From the NCBI GenBank assembly GCA_964654855.1, contig CAZZJS010000007.1, positions 1-64,000 on the forward strand: a stretch of 64,000 nucleotides of DNA, in the 5' to 3' direction. The notes beneath the pieces are model-generated. The model did no database searches. It was given only the letters and a program-made list of their open reading frames with translations, and was not told where the DNA came from. This DNA is from JALZUV01 sp964654855. GTDB taxonomy: Bacteria > Pseudomonadota > Alphaproteobacteria > Rickettsiales > JALZUV01. Below are positions 1-5,693 of the stretch, piece after piece. The translations under genes and the position numbers were made by a program. Each line of letters begins with the position of its first letter. Position 1 is the stretch's first letter.

Positions 1-173
1 CAGCGGAGGATTTACCCACCGCCATTGCGGCATTGATAGAGGCAGTATCACAAGGAGAACTTACGCCAAATGAAGCTCAGTCAGTTGCAGCATTGTTAGA
101 GCTACATAGGCGCTCACTAGAAGCCTGTGAGTTAGAGAAACGCATTGAAGCATTAGAAGGAAGGCAATCATGA
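1..173 (+). CDS. DUF5681 domain protein, 3' end only
   Basis: An open frame runs in from the left edge (codons starting at base 3) and ends with TGA at 171-173. The 56 visible residues include LTPNEAQSVAALLELHRR and end in a charged helix, which closely resembles the C-terminus of DUF5681 proteins. Those are of unknown function and are usually found in phage-like or mobile regions of alphaproteobacteria. The stop overlaps the ATG of the next gene (ATGA), so the two are translationally coupled. The family is judged from the C-terminal pattern only; the domain itself lies outside the window. Confidence 0.6.
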   Translation, partial: AEDLPTAIAALIEAVSQGELTPNEAQSVAALLELHRRSLEACELEKRIEALEGRQS

Positions 174-358
174 GCAAGCAACTATCCAAGCGGTTAGAGC
201 AATTAGAGAAGGATAAGCCTTCTGAAGAAGAACTGAAAAAGTTTTGGGCTAAATTATCAGGTGTTCCTGTTGAGGAAGTGGTGTTGAGTGACTTCCATTA
301 TTGGAGTCATGAACAGCGTGTAGTTTATCTTGAAGAACAGAAAAGGAGTCAAGTATGA
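170..358 (+). CDS. small coiled-coil protein, 62 aa, unknown function
   Basis: This short gene starts in an ATGA overlap with the DUF5681 stop and has a strong ribosome binding site (AAGGAAGG) just upstream. The product is highly charged. Its first 15 residues (MSKQLSKRLEQLEKD) form a likely coiled-coil helix; the C-terminal half has no recognisable motif. It ends in another ATGA overlap with the next gene, which begins with a related helix, so the two look like partners or duplicated companions. No function is recognised. The coding call rests on the ribosome binding site and the tight overlaps on both sides. Confidence 0.6.
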   Translation: MSKQLSKRLEQLEKDKPSEEELKKFWAKLSGVPVEEVVLSDFHYWSHEQRVVYLEEQKRSQV

Positions 359-549
359 GTAAGCCGTTAGAGCGCCGTATAGATAGGCTAGAACAAACTA
401 TCACTCCACCGCATGAAAGGGTGAGAGTTGTCTTCTGTGAGATGGATGAGACTGTTGAAGAGGCTAGAGCAAGGTTTAACGCCGAACACCCTGATGAGCC
501 ACTACATGAAGATGACTTCGTGATTACTGTCTGTTGGAAGAAAATTTAA
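355..549 (+). CDS. small coiled-coil protein, 64 aa, unknown function
   Basis: The start overlaps the previous stop (ATGA) and is preceded by AAGGAG. The N-terminus MSKPLERRIDRLEQT parallels the previous product (MSKQLSKRLEQLEKD), and the rest looks like a small alpha/beta fold (RVRVVFCEMDETVEEA, then DDFVITVCWKK at the end). Similar short proteins often follow DUF5681 genes in mobile regions. Last gene of a three-gene overlapping set. Function unknown. Confidence 0.6.
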   Translation: MSKPLERRIDRLEQTITPPHERVRVVFCEMDETVEEARARFNAEHPDEPLHEDDFVITVCWKKI

Positions 550-726
550 CAGAACTGTAACATGCCTTTTAGGTAGACTTCAGTTATACTCTAAGGGTTC
601 TTTTCACTCTCTTTAATTTATTAAAGAAAAGTGTTTTCCTGTGTTTTTTCACATGACCATTAGTCGTCATTCGCCAAATGGCGAGGATGTTAAAAGAATA
701 TTTTTTAATTTTTAAATAACAAAATA
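550..726. other. AT-rich intergenic stretch with a short palindrome
   Basis: No gene is seen in these 177 bases. A 14-bp inverted repeat (TCGCCAAATGGCGA, 671-684) sits about 45 bp before the next start and could be an operator or a small hairpin. T-rich runs near 600-650 may end transcription of the upstream trio, but no clean terminator stem is visible. Confidence 0.35.
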
Positions 727-1170
727 ATGTCAAAAAGAACATTTATATCCGGCCCTTTCGTTTTCCTAAAAATTTTTGGAGTGATCTATTTCATGGTATT
801 CTGTGCTATAGCGTTCGTAAATCAAATTGATGAATCTGCCAGAGCAAAGTTAGATGAGTCACCAACGCTAGCCCATTTATTTTACTCCATTCAAGATGAG
901 AGAAGCGTTTTCTCACGAGCTATCAAGCAAGATGGTTCTTTAAGAGAATGTGGAGTGTTCACAGGTCGTTGTGGTAATCATTTCGATTTTGCGGAACTAG
1001 GTCTCAAAATTTACGTTCTTACAAAGGATAGATACCTTGTGGAAAGAGAGCCTTTTGGCAACCATGAAGGAGTCATAGCAAGAAGCTATACTGGTAAATT
1101 CCAAATCGAAATGGCAGATAAAACTTTAATCGAATTTCGAGTAGGTTCAAGTGAAGGTTTCTGCGAATGA
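727..1170 (+). CDS. hypothetical membrane-anchored protein, 147 aa
   Basis: The protein begins with a positively charged stretch (MSKRTF) followed by a hydrophobic segment (about residues 10-30, VFLKIFGVIYFMVFCAIAFV) that should act as an uncleaved membrane anchor. The remaining 115 residues would be periplasmic and contain four cysteines, two of them close together (CGVFTGRCG), which might form a disulfide. No family is recognised. The ATG lies in an AT-rich context without a strong ribosome binding site, so the start is less certain. It is followed by a good terminator at 1193-1232 and seems to be transcribed alone. Confidence 0.5.
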   Translation: MSKRTFISGPFVFLKIFGVIYFMVFCAIAFVNQIDESARAKLDESPTLAHLFYSIQDERSVFSRAIKQDGSLRECGVFTGRCGNHFDFAELGLKIYVLTKDRYLVEREPFGNHEGVIARSYTGKFQIEMADKTLIEFRVGSSEGFCE

Positions 1171-1192
1171 ATAAGATTAAGGCATGGTCGCC

Positions 1193-1232
1193 GCCCCCCA
1201 TAGACAAAAAGGTTTATGAGGGGCTTTCTTTT
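1193..1232 (+). terminator. rho-independent terminator after the 147-aa gene
   Basis: GCCCCCCATA at 1193-1202 pairs with TATGAGGGGC at 1215-1224 with one mismatch, and a T-rich tract follows at 1225-1232. It lies 22 bp past the stop of the plus-strand gene. Confidence 0.6.
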
Positions 1233-1244
1233 GCCTAAATTTAA

Positions 1245-1281
1245 CCCCGCCGCATCACGCTATTCACATGACACGGCGGGG
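1245..1281 (-). terminator. GC-rich hairpin at the end of the minus-strand trio
   Basis: CCCCGCCG (1245-1252) and CGGCGGGG (1274-1281) form a perfect 8-bp stem with a 21-base loop, 12 bp past the last stop of the convergent minus-strand genes. The T run after it on the minus strand is short (TTAAATTT), so it is a weaker terminator. Confidence 0.45.
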
Positions 1282-1292
1282 CTTGACGGTGG

Positions 1293-1634
1293 TTAGGCTG
1301 CTTTCTTAGTTATTTTTGCTTCTTTATCAGCAAAGAACTCTTTATCCGCTTCTATGCGATAATGTTCTTGTATTGGTGCAAAGAGTTTTTGAGCGGCGCT
1401 TGTTTCACTTAAAGCTAGGTAAACATTGCTGAGAACAGTTTCATCAAAGTCGTTTTTGTTCTTTGACATAAATAGACGCTCTAGTGTTATCAGTATGTCT
1501 TCTATGTGCGTTAGAAACAGCGTACCTTGTTCTATTACATCATGCTTTTTATTCTGATTCAGTTTATCAAATGTATGCGCCATCTCTATATTTTTGGCTG
1601 CAAATTCGTGACTGGTAAGTGATTCTTTTTTCAT
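1293..1634 (-). CDS. hypothetical protein, 113 aa
   Basis: Third gene of a minus-strand trio in the accessory region. The ATG follows AGGAAAG at good spacing and lies 10 bp after the stop of the 118-aa gene. The product looks entirely helical and charged, with no membrane segment, signal peptide or known motif. It ends in KITKKAA, much as its neighbour ends in NQTSKAA. Function is not recognised; the operon position suggests an accessory role linked to the XRE-controlled divergent unit. Confidence 0.5.
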   Translation of the reverse strand: MKKESLTSHEFAAKNIEMAHTFDKLNQNKKHDVIEQGTLFLTHIEDILITLERLFMSKNKNDFDETVLSNVYLALSETSAAQKLFAPIQEHYRIEADKEFFADKEAKITKKAA

Positions 1635-1644
1635 GGTGCTTTCC

Positions 1645-2001
1645 TTATGCTGCTTTTGATGTCTGGTTTACTATTTCACCGCTAGCGATGATCAGGGCAT
1701 CGCGAACGGCGATATAGAAAGGAAGAGCATTTCTGGGCGTATCTTCCTCAACCATTTTGGCAATATGAGAAACCCAAAGCGCTTTCGATCTTTCAGTCTT
1801 AGGACGAAACTTAGTAAGAGCTCTGCTTGTCTCAATAAAGCGACGATCAACATCATCAAAATCAGGGTTTATATTTCCGTACTCATCTTCTTCATCGGTA
1901 TTGTTAAAAGTCTCTACTGCTTCTTTATACTCTTTCAGCAGCAAGACTATTTCATTGTAATCATCTAACGTCTCGCTGCTTTCTTGTTGTGCTATTTCCA
2001 T
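1645..2001 (-). CDS. hypothetical acidic protein, 118 aa
   Basis: Middle gene of the minus-strand trio, with a clear ribosome binding site (AGGGAGAA) before its ATG. The product is acidic, with the cluster NNTDEEDEYGNINPDFDD near residues 34-50, and is predicted helical elsewhere; no family is recognised. It lies 38 bp behind the 86-aa gene and 10 bp before the 113-aa gene, so the three are probably cotranscribed from the divergent region at 2301-2415. Confidence 0.5.
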   Translation of the reverse strand: MEIAQQESSETLDDYNEIVLLLKEYKEAVETFNNTDEEDEYGNINPDFDDVDRRFIETSRALTKFRPKTERSKALWVSHIAKMVEEDTPRNALPFYIAVRDALIIASGEIVNQTSKAA

Positions 2002-2039
2002 AGTTAGTTCTCCCTTTTGGTTAGTTGGTTGGTTAAATA

Positions 2040-2300
2040 TTAAACGCCGATAGCAAACATACCTTTCCAGTTACCGCGACGTTCATTGTTCCATCGAAAC
2101 GCTTCAAAGCGAGCCGGTACACTTTTCTCTAATGCTAGAAACCACTTCTTTTGTTTTGGTGAGAGCTTAAAGTCAGTAGGGTTGCGCTTGGCATATTCTA
2201 AAATGCTTCTCACAAACTGAGATTCTTTCATCTTAATCACGCCCAAGGTAATGCGGGTTTGCTTATGTAGTGCTTCGATGCGTTCTATGGTGATGGTCAT
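2040..2300 (-). CDS. hypothetical basic protein, 86 aa
   Basis: First gene of the minus-strand trio, divergent from the XRE gene. The product is basic (FKLSPKQKKWFLALEKSV) with a conserved-looking C-terminal RRGNWKGMFAIGV. No family could be assigned. A toxin partner of the XRE protein was considered, but no RelE/HigB-type residues are evident. It shares an intergenic control region with the regulator, so autoregulated divergent transcription is likely. Confidence 0.5.
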   Translation of the reverse strand: MTITIERIEALHKQTRITLGVIKMKESQFVRSILEYAKRNPTDFKLSPKQKKWFLALEKSVPARFEAFRWNNERRGNWKGMFAIGV

Positions 2301-2415
2301 TTCTTAATTCTCTGTTTGCTTGAGTTGGGGTTATTTGCTATTAACTTAATACAATGTACTAATAGCACATAACAATGTCAATACATATACACAAATAAAT
2401 AATACAGGGTATTAA
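2301..2415. promoter_or_regulatory. divergent promoter/operator region with spaced direct repeats
   Basis: This AT-rich gap separates the minus-strand trio from the XRE gene. ACAATGT occurs at 2351-2357 and again at 2372-2378, exactly 21 bp (two helical turns) apart, and the first copy is part of a near-palindrome TACAATGTA (2350-2358). Such spacing fits cooperative binding of a small helix-turn-helix regulator. Binding by the adjacent XRE protein is an inference. Confidence 0.45.
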
Positions 2416-2655
2416 ATGATAAACGGAATACAGGTAAAAATGGCCAGATCAGCCCTAGGAATAGGGGTGAGAGAATTAGCGAAGGAAGCAGGGATTAACC
2501 CTAATACCGTATCGCGCTTTGAGACGGGTGGCGGTATTCAAGCCTCCAGCTTAGAAAAAATTGAGAAAGCTTTGCTGAATATGGGAAACGTTAGCTTCAT
2601 CAATGAAGGTGAGAACTATGGAGTAATGGTAAATGGTGAAAAAGTTGAGGAGTGA
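2416..2655 (+). CDS. XRE-family helix-turn-helix regulator, 79 aa
   Basis: The N-terminal 60 residues form a Cro/CI-type HTH: VRELAKEAGINPNTVSRFE is the helix-turn-helix core (about residues 18-37), followed by SSLEKIEKALLNMG as helix 5. The last 20 residues form a small beta tail. It is likely a repressor that controls its own divergent region and the minus-strand trio. It is the last gene before the tRNA-Arg junction, as is common for regulators at island or prophage ends. Without partner genes, its phage or island role is inferred. Confidence 0.8.
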   Translation: MINGIQVKMARSALGIGVRELAKEAGINPNTVSRFETGGGIQASSLEKIEKALLNMGNVSFINEGENYGVMVNGEKVEE

Positions 2656-2746
2656 TAATTAGTCCGAAATTCAATCTCCAGCGACCTATTTGCGACCTAG
2701 CACAAAATCGTAGAAACCCAAAAACCATCTAACCTATTGAAATAAA
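2656..2746. other. candidate attachment-site flank next to tRNA-Arg
   Basis: These 91 bases hold no gene. GCGACCTA is directly repeated at 2681-2688 and 2692-2699 (11-bp period, one helical turn), as expected for recombinase or excisionase arm sites. The tRNA 3' end follows immediately. The attachment site is inferred; its second copy would lie outside the window. Confidence 0.3.
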
Positions 2747-2823
2747 TGGCGCACCCCGCAGGATTCGAACCTGCAACCGCCTGATTCGTAGTCAGGTACT
2801 CTATCCAGTTGAGCTAGGGGTGC
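2747..2823 (-). tRNA. tRNA-Arg (anticodon ACG)
   Basis: A full cloverleaf reads on the minus strand: acceptor GCACCCC pairs with GGGGTGC, D-arm TAGCTC, anticodon stem-loop CTGACTACGAATCAG with anticodon ACG, T-arm with GGTTCGAATCC, discriminator G and an encoded CCA (2747-2749). The ACG anticodon needs TadA to make inosine and read CGU/CGC/CGA. Its 3' end faces the accessory region. Confidence 0.97.
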
Positions 2824-2847
2824 GCAACACCTTGTGAAAGGAGGCGC

Positions 2848-2876
2848 AACCTAACCAATCCAATCACAAATGACAA
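2848..2876 (-). promoter_or_regulatory. candidate promoter for tRNA-Arg
   Basis: On the minus strand a TTGTCA -35 (2871-2876) and a TAGGTT -10 (2848-2853) are 17 bp apart, with the tRNA beginning 24 bases further on. The match to the sigma-70 consensus is moderate. Confidence 0.4.
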
Positions 2877-2940
2877 GAGTTTTATCCACATCTTTATGCT
2901 TAGCTCTTGCAGTTTAGTGATGCTTAGCTAGAGTGCCCTC

Positions 2941-3330
2941 ATGACTAAATTTTGGATATTATCACTCACACTCGCTTTGACTGTGATTGCACCCGCTTTT
3001 ATCGGCTACCCTTCTAGCGCACAAGCGCAGGTGAACGATCATTATAACGTACCGCTTGCCGTGGTACGCTTTAATCAACCACGCGTGTATTTTAAACGCC
3101 CTGTAGCCAATGCAGTGAAGCGTGCCATGCAAGTAAGCCCCGGTGTAGAGTTTAAAATTATTCATTACGCACCCCAAGGCAGCCGCCAATTGGCCGAAAA
3201 ATCTGAACGTAATTTACAATCAGTGCTCAAGCATCTTTATGGGCTAGGCATTCGCCCGAGCAACGTTCAAGTGCAAAAACAGGTAGCTTCCAGCCTACCG
3301 CACTCAGAAGTGCACTTATACGTTCGATAG
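2941..3330 (+). CDS. hypothetical periplasmic protein, 129 aa
   Basis: A Sec signal peptide is clear: charged MTK, a hydrophobic core (FWILSLTLALTVIAPAFIG) and a likely cleavage near SAQAQV (about residue 29-30). The mature part (about 100 aa) has an alpha/beta pattern with PGVEFKIIHYAPQ, a helix, then GLGIRPSNVQVQKQ and a closing SEVHLYVR strand. This resembles small OmpA/IcmN-like periplasmic modules, but no peptidoglycan-binding residues are certain. It is a single gene with a bidirectional terminator shortly after it. Function unknown. Confidence 0.6.
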   Translation: MTKFWILSLTLALTVIAPAFIGYPSSAQAQVNDHYNVPLAVVRFNQPRVYFKRPVANAVKRAMQVSPGVEFKIIHYAPQGSRQLAEKSERNLQSVLKHLYGLGIRPSNVQVQKQVASSLPHSEVHLYVR

Positions 3331-3376
3331 TCTTTAATTATTCCCTCTACGCGCCTACTGGCACTCAAATTGCTAC

Positions 3377-3405
3377 AAAAAAAGCCGCCTTACGGCAGCT
3401 TTTTT
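3377..3405. terminator. bidirectional terminator between the periplasmic gene and rpmJ
   Basis: AAAAAAGC-rich and GCTTTTTT-rich arms (GCCGCC against GGCAGC with one mismatch, loop TTAC) are flanked by A and T runs on both sides, so it can serve the plus-strand gene and rpmJ, which converge on it. Confidence 0.8.
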
Positions 3406-3427
3406 AGATAAACTGTAAAACAGCAAA

Positions 3428-3553
3428 TTAGCCCTGACGCGCTTTATAGCGTGGGTTCTTTTTGTTGATGACGTAAAGACGGCCTTTGCGCTTTACTACT
3501 TGGCAATTCTTGTCGCGTTTTTTCGCTGATTTCAAAGAACTTAAAACTTTCAT
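3428..3553 (-). CDS. rpmJ: 50S ribosomal protein L36
   Basis: The 41-residue product begins MKVLSSLKSAKKRDKNCQVV and ends NKKNPRYKARQG, the classic L36 pattern. It binds 23S rRNA in the large ribosomal subunit. Only one cysteine is present (in NCQVV), so this is the zinc-free type in which the CxxC/C/H zinc ligands are lost, as is common in alphaproteobacteria. AGGAAGA precedes the ATG at suitable spacing. The gene stands alone between ftsE and a shared terminator. Confidence 0.95.
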   Translation of the reverse strand: MKVLSSLKSAKKRDKNCQVVKRKGRLYVINKKNPRYKARQG

Positions 3554-3632
3554 CACATCTTCCTATCTTAAAAGGGAACGGCTTTTTACCTAGCCAAACC
3601 CGCTCTGTCAACGGTATTTTATGGTATTTTAG

Positions 3633-4292
3633 CTATTTCGTCAGCGTAATACTACCACCACTCAGGCGCATCACTGGGTATTTATGCTTTTTGATCAAGT
3701 TTTGATCATGCGTCGCATACAGCACGGTCGTCCCTTGCTTATGCAGCTCTTTGAATAAATGCATAAAACGCTCACTCAACGCATTATCGAGATTTCCACT
3801 TGGCTCATCCGCTAAAATCACATCGGGATTGGTAATCACCGCGCGCGCAATCGCTACACGCTGCTTTTGCCCACCTGATAAAACAGGCGGATAGAGGTTC
3901 AACTCTTTATTCAACCCCACCCATTTGGCCATTTCGCGCGCCTTAGCGATAATATGGGCTTTCGGCTCACCCATCACTTTAAGCGGTAAAGCAATATTCT
4001 CTTCAACCGTCAGGTGATCCAATAGGCGAAAATCTTGATAAACCATACCCACACGACGGCGCATAGCGGGCAACTCTTCGTGAGTTGATTGCGTAACATC
4101 CACCCCAAACATCTCAATTTGACCACGACTAGGGCGACGCATCAACGAGATAAGCGACATTAAAGTCGACTTTCCTGCCCCACTAGGGCCACCGAGGAAA
4201 TAGAAGCTTCCCTTATCAAGGGTCAGATTCACATCACGCAACACCATATGTTCACGGTCATAGCTATGAAAAATATTGCGTAAACGAATCAT
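3633..4292 (-). CDS. ftsE: cell-division ABC ATPase FtsE
   Basis: The 219-residue ATPase has the Walker A loop GGPSGAGKST (residues 34-43), Q-loop YQDFRLLDHLTVEEN, signature LSGGQKQR and Walker B VILADEPSGNLD, all in the FtsE style (short, no extra domains, RLLDHLTV). FtsE pairs with FtsX at the inner membrane to activate peptidoglycan hydrolases at the septum. Here the following gene is rpmJ, not ftsX, so the usual ftsEX operon is broken. It is divergent from the zinc-finger/hpt genes, which is a common alphaproteobacterial arrangement. A LolD-type ATPase is the alternative, but sequence and setting favour FtsE. Confidence 0.88.
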   Translation of the reverse strand: MIRLRNIFHSYDREHMVLRDVNLTLDKGSFYFLGGPSGAGKSTLMSLISLMRRPSRGQIEMFGVDVTQSTHEELPAMRRRVGMVYQDFRLLDHLTVEENIALPLKVMGEPKAHIIAKAREMAKWVGLNKELNLYPPVLSGGQKQRVAIARAVITNPDVILADEPSGNLDNALSERFMHLFKELHKQGTTVLYATHDQNLIKKHKYPVMRLSGGSITLTK

Positions 4293-4377
4293 GTGAGCGG
4301 TTTCTTCAAGATTATTTTCTTTAGGTTTATTTTGGGATTAGACTAAGCGGTGTAAATTGAATATACAATGCAAGAAT

Positions 4378-5133
4378 ATGATTCTTACTTGTCCTGAATG
4401 TAATACTCGATACGCTGTGCCCGATAATGCCATCGGCACCGAAGGACGCACAGTGCGCTGCCGCAGCTGTAAACACCAATGGTTTCAAGCTGGCGAAAAA
4501 GTCGAACTAAAAGCAGAACCAGAAGTAGAAGTAGCTTTAGAAGCTAAAGCCGAATCAAAAGATGATTTTGGTGATTTCCTCAATATTGAAGAAGATACAG
4601 ATAATATTGATATACCCTTCAATGCAGAATTACCGTCTTTACAAAAACCCGCTAGCCAAAAAAGTTGGATGATAGCGAGCGTCTTATTAGTTCTGTGCGC
4701 GATTGGTATTTTACTGTTCCACTCACGCGATAGCTTCTATCCAATCGCTCCTGGGCTCTACGAGTCCGTGGGATACTATCCTAATAATGGCGTGATGCTA
4801 GCCAATGTGACGATAGAGAAGCAAAAATCTCGCCGCAAAAAACGTTATGAAGTAGGCTGCATCTTACTCAACACATCCGATACACCACAAATTCAACCGC
4901 CCTTAGCAATGCGTATCTTATCTTCTGGCGGCAATGTGCTCGCAGAAGATGATGCATACCTACCCGGCGGTGAACGGATGATTGAACCAGGCGAGCACAT
5001 AGATTGCGGCAAGCTGGAAGTGGTACATAATTTTGCTAGTGCTGATAAGTTGCTGCTGGAGATTGCCTCTCCGCTCGAAATGGGGCTACGCAGCGGATGG
5101 AACCCTAATCACGATCAGGTCGCAGCACGATGA
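4378..5133 (+). CDS. MJ0042-type zinc-finger membrane protein
   Basis: The ATG at 4378 gives the typical family start MILTCPECNTRYAVPD; an upstream TTG would add seven residues of poor context. The zinc finger uses CPEC and CRSC (about residues 5-28). An acidic linker follows, then one membrane helix near residues 98-116 (WMIASVLLVLCAIGILLF) and a C-terminal beta-rich domain of the DUF3426 kind, probably periplasmic. These proteins commonly sit next to ftsE in alphaproteobacteria; their role is unknown, possibly envelope regulation. The stop overlaps the hpt start (ATGA), so the two are coupled. Confidence 0.8.
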   Translation: MILTCPECNTRYAVPDNAIGTEGRTVRCRSCKHQWFQAGEKVELKAEPEVEVALEAKAESKDDFGDFLNIEEDTDNIDIPFNAELPSLQKPASQKSWMIASVLLVLCAIGILLFHSRDSFYPIAPGLYESVGYYPNNGVMLANVTIEKQKSRRKKRYEVGCILLNTSDTPQIQPPLAMRILSSGGNVLAEDDAYLPGGERMIEPGEHIDCGKLEVVHNFASADKLLLEIASPLEMGLRSGWNPNHDQVAAR

Positions 5134-5657
5134 GTATTCAAACATTATTGAGTGAAGAAGAGATTGCAAAACGAGTGGATGAACTCGCAAAAGAAATTGC
5201 TGACACAGAGCCAAGCAAACCTTTACTCATGGTCGCTCTTTTGCGCGGCAGTTTTATTTTCGCAGCCGATCTCGCCCGTGCCCTGCATCGTCATGGCGTA
5301 GAGCTGGATTTCGATTTTCTTGGCTTAAGCAGCTATAAAGATGGCACTGAAACGAGCGGTGATGTGATTGTCACCTCTGACACAACAGCAAAAATTGAAG
5401 GTCGTCATGTGTTAGTCATTGATGATATTTTGGAATCGGGCTTAAGCCTAACCTGCGCTAAAGGAATGATGTTTGAACGTCACGCCGCTTCCGTCACCAC
5501 CGCGGTCTTACTTGAAAAACCGGGAAAAAGGCGCGTTAAAACCGATGCTGATTTTATCGGCTTTGAGATTGAAGATAAATTCGTCATTGGCTATGGCCTA
5601 GATTACGCAGGCAAATACCGCGAACTGCCCTTTATTGGCGTTTTAAACGAGTCATAA
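5130..5657 (+). CDS. hpt: hypoxanthine phosphoribosyltransferase
   Basis: A 175-residue type I phosphoribosyltransferase for purine salvage in the cytosol: hypoxanthine or guanine plus PRPP gives IMP or GMP. The PRPP loop is VLVIDDILESGLSL (residues 94-107), and the LLRGSFIFAADLAR segment (38-50) and C-terminal FVIGYGLDYAGKYRELPFIG are diagnostic of HPRTs. It normally has DT after the two acidic residues of the loop; here it is ES, a mild variation. It is translationally coupled to the upstream zinc-finger gene. Confidence 0.93.
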   Translation: MSIQTLLSEEEIAKRVDELAKEIADTEPSKPLLMVALLRGSFIFAADLARALHRHGVELDFDFLGLSSYKDGTETSGDVIVTSDTTAKIEGRHVLVIDDILESGLSLTCAKGMMFERHAASVTTAVLLEKPGKRRVKTDADFIGFEIEDKFVIGYGLDYAGKYRELPFIGVLNES

Positions 5658-5693
5658 CTTGCACCCTTTTACCGAGAACGGTAAATTACCCAA

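Larger units (their letters stand above)
1..2746. mobile_element. putative right end of an integrated element abutting tRNA-Arg
   Basis: This stretch holds only small or unknown genes, a DUF5681 protein tail and an XRE regulator, and stops exactly where the 3' end of tRNA-Arg (minus strand, CCA at 2747-2749) begins. Integration at tRNA 3' ends is the usual target of tyrosine recombinases. It appears AT-richer than the housekeeping genes that follow. No integrase or second attachment copy is visible, because the left part lies outside the window. The element call is an inference from gene content and position. Confidence 0.45.

Noticed and set aside
2040..2655. A toxin-antitoxin pair made of the 86-aa gene and the XRE gene
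   Set aside because: The genes are divergent, and the 86-aa product shows no RelE, HigB or other toxin residues.
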